The position numbers and the translations under genes were made by a program. A stretch of DNA of 64,000 nt from Chrysoperla carnea (Eukaryota > Arthropoda > Insecta > Neuroptera > Chrysopidae): positions 28,978,983 to 29,042,982 of the forward strand of contig NC_058337.1 of NCBI RefSeq assembly GCF_905475395.1, read 5' to 3'. This document shows positions 44,969-57,887 of this stretch, piece by piece. Under the pieces are notes generated by a model. The model did not search any database. It was not told the origin of the DNA and saw nothing but the letters and a program-made list of their open reading frames with translations. Each line of letters starts with the position of its first letter. The stretch's first letter is position 1.

Positions 44969-47900
44969 TTAATTTGCTAAACAGTTTTCTTTATGCTGTG
45001 GCCAATGGTTTACTTGACATTCACTAAAAAAAAATAATATTATGAAGTATTCGTGAATATTACTTACTATATACAGGGATCATTAAGACTTACCGACCGC
45101 AGTACCATTCATTTTTACATTTGGAACATTTTTTTAAACCATTGCGACCACAACCCGCACAAATTTGACCTTGATTATTTTCCGATTTTTCTATCATTTT
45201 TTCGAGAAAATCAGTATTGTACGCATCATTTAAACTAAAAATTATTTTTTAATTTAAAACTTTCTTTGCAAATTCCACTTTTGCTAAAGGTAGAGTTATT
45301 TTGTTATTTAGAATAATAACACTAGCCAAGACAAACTTTGTCCTAGGAGCATGTATTTTTTGATAGGTTTTGACGTGCTTAATGTGAATCTTAGTGCAAT
45401 ATTTATAATAATATTGCACTAATTATAATAATTCATGAGTAAAAAATAACCATACTTGATACAATTATACGTGCATTTTAACTATAATAAATATATGATT
45501 TCTCGAAGAGCAAAAAAGATCAAAAGCATTAAAAAAGTATTTTAAAGAAAGAGGGAAGTAAAATAGTGGTTTCCAAGTTTTAATAACACGAATTCATCAC
45601 CCCATGGCATCAATGTGACAAAAAAAGAATCAATTTTTTTGTTTCGACCAGTGTAACGTAGAGATTTTATGGACAAAACTCGACGAAAACAATTCGTAAA
45701 AAATCCCAATACTTTCACCGCCTCCATGTAAGGCTTAACGAGATTAATAAATTTAAAGGTGGCAAACCTAAATTTTGGTATGAGAAGAAGATATTGTGAA
45801 AGAGAGGAAAATCTTAAATATTAATGAAATTACCTATTAGCAATTTCCAAAAGTTCATCTTTATTAGTTGTAAAAAATCGTTTAGCATGTGTAATCGTCA
45901 TCGATTTTAACTTCTTTGATATAGAACTTAAAATTTTTTGTTTTATCTAAAAGTATACACAGACTATCATTTTACATTTCATGTAAGTTTATATGTCACT
46001 AAAAATCCAATAGAATGAAATTCTTAAGGTGGGTATCAGATAAAATTACTCCTTTATATTTGCGAAGGAATTCGAAACTCATTAGTTTTGCCTGATACAC
46101 AACAACTCCGGAAAATGGTTAAAAATGTATATTTTCTAATCAACTTAAAACGAAATAATTTTTTTAACTTTTATAGATAAAAAATCGAAATATACGATAC
46201 ATAATTTGTCATTATAAAAATAATGTTGCTTTTTTTTCATTTTTCGAGGGAATAAAAAAAATGGTTATAAAAATACAAAAAGAGTATTTTATCTGATCCC
46301 AAAAAACTTCAATTTAGTGTATCATGAATAGATAACTAATGATTTATTTACCTCGGGGACCAACTCAATAATAATCGGTTTTTTCTGTGATGGAGGATCG
46401 CTTACACTTAATTGGCATAACCATTGTTTTAGATCAATTAAAGGCGGTATTTGATCTAAAACTACTTCTGTTAAGTATTTCTGTAACTAATTAAGTAATT
46501 AAAATTATTTTAAAAGCCTATGATATATTTCGAAATAATAGAAATGCATTAAATAATAGAAAAATTAACGCAGGTTTATTGTCAACAATGTTAACTGTGA
46601 TGAAAGTTATACTATATTAATCAAGAATGTAATGCTAGTTGCAAAATATATATATTGTACCATATATGTAATATTCCTATACGGTCAGTTCCTATAAGAT
46701 GTCCCTACAATGTGAGACAGATAGTTCTCGTGCTCTTTATCCTTCATGTGCATCTGCTAATATTATTTTAGGGAATTGCCAAGTTGACCAGCATGCGCAT
46801 GAAGGCCAAAGTCTTTTGGAGGGTAGAGAAAATAATATATTGTTGGCCCCGTCGTGGTCAACGTCTCTTGGAGGGTAGAGAGAATAATATATATTGTTGG
46901 TTCCGTAATGTTGGGACATTTTGTCCCATGCCAACTGACCATATAGGAGTATTACATAAATGAATTGTATTCTTGAAAGATTGAATAATATATTATTTTG
47001 TACTTTTCAAAGCAAAAAATATATCCTTACGCATTTTATGACTTACACGTATTAGTTGATTTTTTCGATATTCATTGTATTCATAAATATTAGGAGTATT
47101 TGAATTCATCAAAATTTGCCGTAAAGCTAACCATACATGCGCTTCATGTCCAGTTAATTTCATTTCAGCTTCACCCGTTACAACTTTCCATTTTCCTTCT
47201 AAAATTCAAATTACAAAAATTATAACATTTGTATTCTTAACAATATAATCTTCAGAATAATTACCGATATAATGCAGAGTTTCGTTCTTAGAATTCACTT
47301 TAATCCATGGTTTATCTTCAATTAATTGGACTAATAGTAATGGAACATCTAACGTTGTTAACATACGATTAGTCGCACACAGCGGAAATCTGTAAATAAG
47401 AAACTTAATTTAGTTTTTTTAAATAGTTTTCTGTGGTCCTATTAAAAATACCATATCTTGATACATTTAGCAGTTTTTGATCTAATAACGAACAAAGTAA
47501 AATACGTCACAATTTTATTAATTTAACTTTACCTCTCTACATTTACAATTATATGAAATATTATTGAAATACAACGCATTCCAATATCAAACACCAAATT
47601 GTCTCTTTGCCGTGGGAATTCTTCACGGACAATTTGTTCTATATCTGTAATATTTTCACCATCAGTTACCGACGTTTTTATTTTCGATTTTAATGCAATT
47701 ACACATGTAATAGCATCATAAACATAATCGATTAGATCCAAGACCACATCATTTAGAACTTCACAGCTATCTGCATGATAGAGCACAATTTCCAGCAAAG
47801 ATATAGCTGTCGCTTCATGATATAACTGAAACAAAACGGCAAATAAGTATGAATATTTTAGAAGGATTAAATGATTATTTAACACTTTATTCCAATACAC

Positions 47901-48772
47901 TGTACTTAACAAATAAAAGCTTTAGCAAACGGGCTTAAAAGTTAAAGGCATTAGACAAACTTGAATAGCTTTTTGGAGGTGTCGCTTCATAATATTGGAT
48001 TCCCACATCAATATAAAGTGGGCACCAATATGTGATCGCCATTTCAAAATTTTTTGTGTTTTGCAAAATATAAAAATTGAAAAATGATTTAAAATCGGTT
48101 TTTCATAATTTTTTTAACTGCGGTTTCAGATAAAAATAACCTTTAGGCGACTGCGTCAAAAACCACTATATAAAAGTTCTAGCCGCGGGACCGAATCTAA
48201 TTATTCACCTTTTACTTGTACTATCTTATATATTAGATTAATTTTGCAAATTATGAATTTTTTATTTCGGTAAAAATTTAAATTAAGTAAAATACCGAGT
48301 TTACTGTAGTTTTACCGAATCTTAACGTTTCTTAAAGGCATCACATCTACAGTTTATTGTTCGAAATGGTCTGGCGACACTTTTAATTACATAAAATCTA
48401 CTTACAGCTGAATACAGAAAGAATGTATTTTCTGGTTCAGGTTGAAGTTTTAAGAGTCGTGGTAAAATTTTAGTTCGCCATACGCTCATTAAAATAGCTT
48501 CATGTACCAAAATACTCAATTTATTGTATGAAACTAAAAATTCCTTAATTGCTTCTTCTCGTAATTCACTAGCCTCTAAAACAGCTTGTTGATTTAGTTT
48601 TTGTAAGCGTTGGTGCCAATTGATCCATCTACGAAAATTATTGAAATTAATGATTAATTATAGCTACAGGATTATTTTTATACTTTTTAGTTCCAATATC
48701 TTCTATAGTTCCAATACTGATATTATTTATGTAAAATTCGGCTTCGCTTGCGAGTAAAACGTTTTCAGTCAT
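44969..48772 (-). CDS. ZMYND10: Zinc finger MYND domain-containing protein 10
   Basis: Nine exons on the minus strand: 48684-48772, 48406-48628, 47533-47825, 47265-47389, 47047-47198, 46352-46480, 45834-45946, 45094-45234 and 44969-45023. They sum to 439 residues; human has 440. The middle matches the family closely: LSILVHEAILMSVWRTKILP, YHEATAISLLEIVLYHADSC and VLDLIDYVYDAITCVIALKS. The last two exons encode the MYND finger, with CAGCGRNGLKKCSKC, NEWYCGR, ECQVNHW and HKENC supplying the zinc ligands. ZMYND10 is a cytoplasmic factor for assembly of axonemal dynein arms and is needed for motile cilia and sperm tails. In insects that means mechanosensory neurons and testis; this is family knowledge. 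The gene is divergent from PPP2R3C and tail to tail with RpS12. Confidence 0.95.
46667..46956. mobile_element. Tc1/mariner-like MITE in ZMYND10 intron 5
   Basis: The inverted ends are TGTAATATTCCTATACGGTC (left) and GACCATATAGGAGTATTACA (right), flanked by TA on both sides (46665-46666, 46957-46958). Inside is a duplicated segment, TTTGGAGGGTAGAGAAAATA and CTTGGAGGGTAGAGAGAATA, each followed by a run ending ATTGTTGG. The short frame at 46737-46934 is not a gene. Confidence 0.75.
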
Positions 48773-50046
48773 CGTGTAAATTAAATTTTTTTACCAAAAA
48801 TATTTCTGTCACTCGGTTACGATGGAAAACTTTCGTTTGGATTTAAAAAGAAATATTGATCAAACATGTTGTCTGTTTTTATAATGAAAATTTGTTGTCT
48901 AGTTCTACCAAGGGTACAAGTTTTTCTGGTACGTTTATGTTAAACCTGTTGAATATTTTGGATAGGTAAAAATAAGGGTAAATGTAGACCCGAGTTTTCG
49001 TTTGGCGAAATGAAAGTTTTTACATATCTGCCCAAATTAGTAACAAGATTAATTATTATAAAAATGTATGAGAAATTCTTATATTTATATTAAATTATTT
49101 TAAATTTTGAAAATAAAAATTCCATTTTATAAGTAAACATGCTGCAAAATTTGTATACAGGGTGTACAGGTTGTTCCATTTTCTAAATATTGTGTTTAAA
49201 TATTGTGTTTAATACAGTAAGGAATAATGGTAGTAGGAATTGTACAGGGGATAAATCAAAAATTTACGCATCTTAAATTGTTATATATTCAATTGAGAAT
49301 GAAATATTCCCATTGGGAAAATTTTTAAGTTTGAGTGTATTTTATTTGAAAAAATTGATTTGTTGGATTGGCTTTAGTTGAGTTCAGCAAACGGATTCGG
49401 AGAGGTAAATTTCCCTGTACAATTTCCAAACCGGTACACCCTGTACAAACCGGTACAATTTCCCTCTCGTCTCTCCAAAAAGTGAGAAAGTAAACTTTGA
49501 CGGTTGAATGTGCAGGTCATGGACGTACCGAGAAGGGAGACCAGGCTACTGCTTTAAAATTCCTTCGCATACTATCGAAATAAAATGTTTTTATATGAGC
49601 TTTTTGTAGGTAGGTGTAATTGTATTTGCACTTGTAACGAGAACACCAAGGATTCTGCCATCGACTTTCTAGTATTAGAAATGCCAATGAATAATACCAT
49701 TGACTTTCTGTTTTTTATGAAATTGGATTTAAAAATATACGTTTTTATTTTTTATTTGTGATAAAGTATGTAAAATATTGAGAATTTATGTCACATTTTT
49801 GTAATAAAATAGAAACTGTGAAACAATTCTGATCATAGATAAATACTATTACAATATCTTTGATTCTGATACACTCTGTGTACGTTGCTATTGGTTACGA
49901 AACACCTGTGAACAAAAACAACTTGTCAAACCTTCAACATGACGTATTTCAAATATCTGTTTTTATTTCTATTTTAAGTTTTAAAGAACTTTAAAAGTTA
50001 AATAGTGTTTTCAAAAATTAAAATTTTTAAAAGATCTGTTTAAATA
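48773..50046. promoter_or_regulatory. Divergent region between ZMYND10 and PPP2R3C
   Basis: 1.27 kb between start codons. A MITE occupies 49156-49446. The ZMYND10 promoter should lie near 48780-48900 and that of PPP2R3C near 49900-50040. No CAGCTG box, TATA box or cilia-type X-box was clear by eye. Confidence 0.45.
49156..49446. mobile_element. MITE with ACAGGGTGTAC ends
   Basis: Left end TACAGGGTGTACAGGTT, right end AACCGGTACACCCTGTA in its mirrored form (ACCGGTACACCCTGTA). The interior is AT-rich without a frame. The ACAGGGTGT terminus also occurs at the inner ends of the large foldback at 52200-53022, so the two share a terminus type. Confidence 0.65.
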
Positions 50047-53000
50047 ATGGATATAAAGACGTTGTTAAAGAAACGTGTAGAAAAAATAAGAGGTTTGTTA
50101 AAAATTCAAATAGAAAAACTTCCTAAATTTGATTAAAGTGATAATACAAATGTTTTTTCAGTTGAACGTAACGAAAAGAATTTAACAGAAGAAGATGTAC
50201 AAGAAATTAATAAGAAAATTGAAGATGAACAATTTCAAAAATTATATAAAAATTGGAAGGGTACACTACCGGAAGATGTTGACGAGACTTACAAAGTAAT
50301 ACCGAAATTTTATTTTAAATTACCTAAACATAATGAAATTCTTCCACAAAAATTGCGTGAAGAAACTCGTGCATTATTTTTACAAAGACGTAGTCGAGGT
50401 TTATTAGATGATAAAGAGTTGAAGACATTATGGTCGTTATTAGATCAACATCATTCACCACCATATAACCCCGAAGAACAGTTTATTAACTATACGGATT
50501 TCTTGAAAGTTGCGTCGTTACATCCAAAATGTAAATCATATTTTACGGCAACAGTTTTTGCGAAATTACAACAAGGTGATCCGTATGGACGTATTTCGAT
50601 AGTTGCATTATTTAATTATGTTATGCGAAAAGTTTGGGTTTATCAAACAAGAATTGGTTTATCATTATACGATATCACAGGTCAAGGATATTTACGAGAA
50701 TCGGTAAGATTAATCATTGAATAGTTTTTCCTTTATTATTGATTTCCAAAAAATGCTCATTTTAATTGCTTAATATAAAATCACTTGGTTTTCTAATAAA
50801 AATCACTCGATAGTCGTGAAAAATTATTTGATAACGAAATTTTAGCCTGAAAAGCGATTTTTTTTTAAAACGTCGACATCCTGAAAACGGTGAGGTAAGG
50901 TTAAAAAAGTCCAATTTTTTTTAAATCAAATATTTGATCAAAAACACAATATAATCGATAATTTTGTCAATATCTATTATTCATCAAAACGAATTTTTTT
51001 TTGAAAGCTATACTATAAAACGGCGAGGTTTAGGAAAAATGTTTAACAAAAAACGTTTAGAATAGCTCAAAGTATAATATCCAATAGAATTTTTTTCTAT
51101 TTTTATGATTTTTCATCATGATTGATAATTACGAACTTGTAAGCGTGCTCATGCACGTAAATTTAAAGCCTATACTTACTGACCAAACTGACTTTTTCTA
51201 CACCTTCATACGAACAGTTTGCGCTCATTCCCGTAAAAATCGGAGTTGTACTTTTAAATTCCGACTTTTTAGTCATTTTGCGGTTTTATTATCTCGATTA
51301 ACTATCAAACTCATTTATTTATTTATTTACTTATTTTTATAACGTAAAATTGAAAGAATTGGTAGAAATGCAATAGTAAAATCATTAAGTGTGTTTTGCC
51401 AATGTTGTAAAATGAGTGTGAAATAAAATTAATTGTTTTATACGTCTGTCAATAACACTTCTGATGGAAAAAATATTTGAATAAATAATAAGCCTTGGGA
51501 ATTTTGAATTTCTCAACGTTTTTGGACTGTCCAAAGTCTTAATAAGTCTGAATAACTTTGAGTTAGACAGTTCAAAAACGTTGAGAAATGCAGAGTTATT
51601 CAGAGTTCATAAGACTTTTCCAGAGTTTTTAAGACTTATTCTTTCTTCAAATAATTTTTCGACGAGGGACTCATCTAAGTCCTGACGTTTTTCGCCTATA
51701 ACAGCTAGAATAAAATAATTTTACTTTTTTAAAGGATTTGGAAAACTACATTCTTGAATTAATACCTACATTACCACAATTAGAAGGATTGGAAAAATCA
51801 TTTCATAGTTTTTATATGTGCACTGCAGTTCGAAAATTTTTCTTCTTTTTGGATCCTTTACGAACAGGCCGAATTCGTATACAAGACATTTTAGCATGTA
51901 GTTTTTTAGATGATTTATTAGAGGTAACTAAATTGATTATCATTTTGTATGAGCAGTACGTATAATATCCTACGAATAATTTGCGCTAAAATGATGCTTT
52001 CAAATTAGAAAATTAAGCTTTAAAAAGGATTCATATAGTGAGCCATGTTTTCTTAAGTTTTTGAGTATATCGATAATATTATTTTCAAATTATAATGTTA
52101 GGCTCTATTAGTTATAAAAAATAGATTGCCATTGTTTTATTAAGTAATCCACATCTTGACTACATTAGCTTCAAATCTTTGTAATACCATCTTTGCAAAT
52201 TTTGTACATAAATTCATTTATCCTAACTAAGTTGGCTACATATGGAAAATTTTTTTATTATAAGGTTTACGAAAAAAATTTATTCTTTATTAAAAGCTCT
52301 GCCTTCAAAAATATTAACATTCAGCTATTCACTTTTGACATCGAATATACAGGGTGTTGACAAATTGAGAAAATTCGATAGGAATGTTAATGGCCGTTTA
52401 GAAATGTAGACCATTTTCGAGAAATGTATGAGTATATTTAAAGAATTTTGTAAAAGAACAATGTACGGAACACGAAGGTTGATACGGTGAGGCAAAAGCA
52501 AACTGAAGACAACTGTTTAGAAATGAATTGTTAAGGATTGGGATGTTTTGACCACTTCAATTTCAAATTAAATTTTGCAAATCCTATTTAGAAAACACGT
52601 TATCTGTTATCTAAATTAACCAGTCATCGTACTTAAAATGTTTATTTGTTAATTTGAAACATTTATAACAAAATAATTAATACACAAAAATTATTTTTCA
52701 TACATTATGTTACAATTATTATTGTTGACGTTAGTAAAAACAGTTATTTTCAGTTCGTTTTTGCCTCAACGTATCCACCTATGCGTTCCAAATTTCTTTT
52801 TTTAAGATTTCTTGAACCGTTTCTCTTATTATCTGTTCAAAATGGTCTACATTCCTAAACGGCTATTAACATTCCTATAGAACTTTCTCAATTTGTGGAC
52901 ACCCTGTATATTCGGTGTCAAAAGTGAATAGCTGAATGTTAAAATTTTTGAAAGCAGAGTTTTTTAAATAGAATAAAAAGAAGTTTTCCATATGTTGCCA

Positions 53001-54347
53001 ACTTAGCTAGACACCTTGTATATCTTATTCATAGGATATTTGTAGAGCTCTCGAACAAATATTAATTTGCAAGGTTTAACTTAATTTTTATTCAGTTAAG
53101 GGATGAAGATTTTCCAAAAGATATGCAAGAACAAAATTGGTTTTCAGCACCAAGTGCACTTCGTGTATATGGACAATATCTAAATTTAGATAAGGATCAT
53201 AATGGGATGTTGAATAAAGAAGAATTAGCAGGATACGGTACTGGAACATTAACTGGCGTGTTTTTGGATCGCGTGTTTCAAGAATGCTTAACATATGATG
53301 GTGAAATGGATTATAAAACATATTTAGATTTTGTTTTAGCCCTTGAAAATCGACATGAACCACAATCCCTGCATTATTTATTTCGAATACTTGATATTAA
53401 TTCACAAGGATATCTGACAGCTTTTAATTTGAATTACTTCTTTCGTGTAAGTTTCAAAATTATATTTAAAAAAATAAAACTGAGATTTTTATATCAAAAT
53501 TTAGGTCTAAAGAAGACACATTTGTTTCAAAATTTTTTTTTAGAAAAATGTTTATCGCTTCCACACTTTATAGATTGTAGTCTTCTTTATCGACAAGCAG
53601 GAATTTTTGTTGAATAATTTTTTCTCGTTAAATTTCATTTATTTTTGGGATGACGATCGCGATTGATACTTATTTTTATATTTACGATATACGATTTATT
53701 ATTTTAGAAAAAAAAACTTTACCTGTATATTACGGCAGAATTTGAGCAGTTTTCTGAGCCATTAAGTTTTGATATTTTCAGGCTATTCAAGAACAACTTG
53801 TATCCCACGGTGCCGAGCCTGTTATTTTTGAAGATATTAAAGATGAAATATTTGATATGGTGAAACCAGCTGATCCAACAAAAATTACTTTACAAGATTT
53901 GATATCTTGGTAAGTAATTAAAATTTTTTTATTTATTTACCAGATATCGTATTCGAATTTCGGGTAAAAATCGGTAAAAAATTTTCTAAAGGTCAGAAAA
54001 GTGCCGTTTCTAAAAAACTTGCGATAAGGCAAGAACAAACATGCTTAGCGTTCTTAGCAACGTCGTTCAGGGTGTGTACTTTTGCTATCTAGAATGAATC
54101 TTAATGCTTTCCAAATTTATTCCTTAGATGATAGTTCTTAAGAGATACCTATTATTAAGAAGTAAAACGTTTTTCGTTTAATTGTTTAATTATTATTTTT
54201 TATACTATTTGGATTTTCCTTATTGATTTTAGTGGACAAGGCGATACAATGATCAGTATTTTAATTGAATATCATGGCTTTTGGGCTTATGAAAATCGAG
54301 AAGCAATAGCAGCTGATGTTGGAGGCGATGACTCACATCGAGTTTAA
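50047..54347 (+). CDS. PPP2R3C: Protein phosphatase 2A regulatory subunit B'' gamma (PPP2R3C / G5PR)
   Basis: Six exons: 50047-50092, 50162-50703, 51735-51923, 53096-53446, 53782-53909 and 54233-54347, giving 456 residues (human 453). Landmarks are MDIKTLLKKRVEKI, TRALFLQRRSRGLLDDKELK, FFFFLDPLRTGRIRIQDILA, a canonical EF-hand loop DKDHNGMLNKEE at residues 291-302, a second degenerate loop DINSQGYLTAFN, and GFWAYENREAI near the end. B'' subunits bring substrates and calcium sensitivity to the PP2A core. This member also binds PP5 and GANP and affects centrosome and lymphocyte biology in vertebrates; this is family knowledge. AATAAA lies at about 54357. The intron after exon 2 carries a small foldback, and the intron after exon 3 a very large one. 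Confidence 0.95.
51463..51664. mobile_element. Small foldback/MITE, family A copy 2
   Basis: The left end GATGGAAAAAATATTTGAAT pairs with the right end CTTCAAATAATTTTTCGACG. The arms continue with TTTCTCAACGTTTTTGGACT against AGTTCAAAAACGTTGAGAAA. It shares its ends and inner words (ACGTTGAGAAAT, AGTCTTA) with 2993-3178. In PPP2R3C intron 2. Confidence 0.8.
52200..53022. mobile_element. Very large foldback element in PPP2R3C intron 3
   Basis: The outer arms pair CTAACTAAGTTGGCTACATA (from 52222) with TATGTTGCCAACTTAGCTAG (to 53010) and pass CAGCTATTCACTTTTGACAT against GTGTCAAAAGTGAATAGCTG. Nested within, from about 52349 to 52912, are inverted ends ACAGGGTGTTGACAAATTGA and CAATTTGTGGACACCCTGT, with arms running on through GGAATGTTAATGGCCGTTTA. 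The combined arms are about 230-300 bases. No coding frame. Confidence 0.85.
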
Positions 54348-56009
54348 ATGGTTTTTAATAAACTTTTATTTTTAAGTGTTGTGATTTAAGTGTACTTAAT
54401 TTTTTAAACTCGTTGTTTTTAAAATAAATTATTTTGTTTTAAAATTCCGATTTTGATTAATTACCCAGAAACCCAAACTTTAAAATTTCTATTTATAATT
54501 AAAACTCTATCAATTTGGTTATTTTAAAAACATAAATTACCTCAAAAAATTTCAAGTATCTGTAACTTGATAAATTTTTCGTTTTTCCTATCTAAAAAGT
54601 TTTTATTACACGGGCTTTGTTGAAAAACATTACAGCAACCGCGGTGGATTTGAATCGATTTCGAAAAAAATATTGCAATTGTAAAAAAGTACTTTAAAAA
54701 TATATTTATTCTATGAATCATTTTTTAATTATTAGCAAGTAAATTTGAAATCGACGCGAATCATATCTTTAGCTAGAAATCAATTCATTGGGAGTGATCG
54801 CGACTTCATAACGTAATTGCTCACAGTGGGAATTATTGAAAAAAGTATTTATTTTACGATTATATTTTCCTTTTTTTGTATTTTATGTTGTAAAAATGAT
54901 ACTTTTTTGGACCAAAAGAGTCATTCTGACTAAAAATTATGCATGTATTGAATTTTCATTAGTTCAGGTAAGTAGATAAAGGGCGCCTAAATGAGCAGCT
55001 TCAAACTATTTACATATACATACTGTCCCATAATTGAACTGAATAGGTGGCATTTTTTGATCTCTATGAAAATTCCTGTTTGCTGACAGCAAGGTTACAC
55101 AATTCTTTGGTGAAACTACAGATAACAAGGGCCTAGTAATCAACAAGGGCAAATCCAAAGACAGTTATCGGGTCAATATAACCCTTCCCTCATCTATAAA
55201 TTAAGAAACACAATTGGGTTGTTGAATAAAAAATAATCATATTTTGTACTTTAATTCAATTTTTTATCATAAATACTATTGAACTTCGCCAAGAGAACTG
55301 TTTAAAAGCTATGTGTAATTTAATATAAGTTAATTAAAATAAATAAAATTTTAAAAATAATTCACAGATTGCAAACGTTATTTAGGCATAGTGTGTTATG
55401 TTCGTGACGTAGAAATGTTAAAATACAAAAGCTTATTTATAAATATAAACATGCATACGTAATATTATTACGTCACACGATGTTTAACGAAAATTTTTTC
55501 TTCGGGCTTTTTCGTTTCTCTTTTGAAAATTATATAAAATTATATTTAACTTTCAAATTATTATGAAAAAATACAAAATAAGAACAGTTTTGTTATATAA
55601 CTTATAAGCGATATTTCCATTTATGTCAAAAAAATTTTGTTCAACAACTAAGTTGTTCCAAAAATAAATAAATCGCAAAAACCTCATAAATAGAGAGGCG
55701 CGGTAATTTAATTTCATATAACAAAAAAAATACAGTGCACAAATCGCTACAAAAATTAGATATAAATTAAATTATTTACTGATCAAAATCCGTTCATGAA
55801 AAGTTTATGTATGAACTCCTACACAACAAACTTTCTATCTTGATGACCATCGCTTAGCAAAAAATTAAAAAAATTTAAAAAAACAGGTATGAAGAATCGC
55901 ATAATTATCTTTTTAATAGCAAATTTTTACGGGAAAACTTTGTTGTATGTGAAATAATTTTCGTAGTTTTATTTTAATTTCTGAACATTCTGAGCTGATA
56001 AACGATTTT

Positions 56010-56220
56010 TTAACCCCCGATGCAAAAAGAGGGTAGTATAGCACTAGTTTTACCGCTATGTGTGTTTGTCTGTCTGTTTGTGGCATCGTGGCTCCTAAAC
56101 GGATGAACCAATTTTGATATTTTTTTTTTTTTTGAAAGGTAATTTAATCGAGATTGTATTTAGTTGGAAAATCGGTTCAGTTTGGTGAGACCTGTAAGGA
56201 AAAACCGTATTTTTCAGGGA
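56010..56220 (+). repeat. Dispersed repeat beginning AACCCCCGATGCAAAAAGAG
   Basis: Continues GGGTAGTATAGCACTAG, TTTTACCGCTATGTGTGTTT, GTCTGTCTGTTTGTGGCATC and GTGGCTCCTAAACGGATGAA. I recall very similar words as an abundant repeat in other insect genomes, with the short GTCTG run inside. No coding capacity; class uncertain. Confidence 0.5.
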
Positions 56221-56387
56221 TTTTTTTAATTTGGTAAATTTCACTTGTATGTAATTTTATTTTCTCGACAAACAATATTGAAAAAAGGTAATTGTTGCAA
56301 AAATTGAGAAAATATGCTCTTTCCTGTCTCCCCAGAAGAAACCTCTGATCACATCCCTGGAGAAGTTTCTATGGCTGTATGTGCTTG

Positions 56388-56960
56388 TATTATTATACCA
56401 TGTATATATGAAATATACATAGTATATTAAGTTTAGTCCCAAGTTTGTAACGCTTAAAAATATTGATAGTACGAAAAAAATTTTGGTATAGGTGTTCACA
56501 AAATCACCTAATTAGTCCATTTCCGGTTGTCTGTCTGTCTGTCGTCTGTCCGTCTGCATCACGATTACTCAAAAACGAGAAAAGATACAAGATGATATTT
56601 TTACAGCGTATTCAGGACGTAAAAATTGAGGTCGAGTTCGTAAATGAGAAACATAGGTCAATTGGGTCTTGGGTACGTAGGATCTATCTTGTAAAACGTT
56701 AGAGATAGAACAAAAGTTTAAATGTAAAAAATATTCCTTATAAAAAAGTAAACAACTTTTATTTGAAACACTTTTTCATAAACTCCATTGTTTAGCCGTG
56801 AGGGCGCAAAATAGGCGTAATTTTTTTAGTTTGTATTAGATGGGAATATTAGTTATGTATGTGTTACATGTATGTATGTGTAATGTAACAGAGTAATAAA
56901 TACTGTCTATACATATTATTTCAACAATTAACTCAATCAATTGTTTGTTTTCACTTGTTA
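56388..56960 (+). repeat. Dispersed repeat, family C, long copy
   Basis: Order of words: TATACCATGTATATATGAAA, AGTTTGTAACGCTTAAAAAT, TTTTGGTATAGGTGTTCACA, AATCACCTAATTAGTCCATT, a GTCTGTCT run, TCACGATTACTCAAAAACGA, AAATGAGAAACATAGGTCAA, TTGGGTCTTGGGTACGTAGG, then TTTCAACAATTAACTCAATC and TTTTCACTTGTT. This is the most complete copy in the window together with 35863-36545. Confidence 0.75.
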
Positions 56961-57887
56961 ATAATTAAATTTTAAAATGATTTCAATACATAATTAAAAT
57001 TGATTACCTATTCTTTCTCAAAACATTGTAAATAATTTTTTTAACAATTATAATAATGTACATATTTGAGAAAAAAGACTCATTACTCAGTACAAGAATA
57101 CTTAGTTAATATTATATTGTCTTCATGTACTCCACAATGTCGTAGTAATATTTGTTCCTTTTCTAATAACTGTTTCACATTCTTTAAATTGCCTTAAGGT
57201 AGAATACCTTTATCTGCGTTTACCTGTATTCAAATATGACTTCAATTATAATTATACTCTTACCATAAACAGAAAAAACATTACAAACAAGTTTTCATAC
57301 AAAAATTTATAAATTTCCATTGATTATTTTCATAAATTACCAAAATTAAAATTAAATATATTTTTAAGAAAGAGTTATTCAGAAAAATAGTTTTTACTTC
57401 AATTAAAAATCATACTTTTTACGAAAATATTTCAGGAATTTAAGGGTATTTTTGATATTGGAAAGGATTTTTTGAATTAAAACATTTTATTCCTCATACT
57501 ATTGGAAAAATTATGATAAAGGAATTTTAAAAGTTTTAAAAAACTTTTAAAGTTTTTAAATATTGTCAAATGTGAATAAATCCAAATGATTAAAAATGTT
57601 TATATACATAAGTAGTGCCCTTTTGTTAATAAAAAGTGTAGGTTAACAAAAAATATTTATTTAATAAAAAAAAAAAAAAAATTATTTTTACGTGGAAAAT
57701 AATATTTGGTTAAATTTAAGGAAATCGGGAAGGTAAATTGCAACATATATAATAAATCAATAATTGAATTAAATAATAATTGATTTTATTAATTTTTAGA
57801 ATGTGGTTCTTTCATTATAATTGTGGATAGCTTCTTCAAAAACTATCACACAAAAACCACCCACCAAGAGTTGATATCCTTTTTAGA

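Larger units (their letters stand above)
54348..57887. other. Intergenic region upstream of the XK-related gene
   Basis: Holds the PPP2R3C 3' UTR (AATAAA at about 54357 and 54423), a repeat at 56010-56220, a long copy of family C at 56388-56960 and a T/A-rich tract near 57665-57690. The segment ending CCTTTTTAG at 57886 looks like an acceptor directly before the XK-related ATG, so an untranslated first exon probably lies somewhere here. I could not place it. Confidence 0.5.

Noticed and set aside
50353-50724. Start of PPP2R3C at the internal Met of this frame
   Set aside because: Upstream exons give MDIKTLLKKRVEKI and the conserved N-terminal region in frame, so the start at 50047 is preferred.
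53088-53363. Minus-strand open frame opposite PPP2R3C exon 4
   Set aside because: Antisense shadow of the EF-hand exon.
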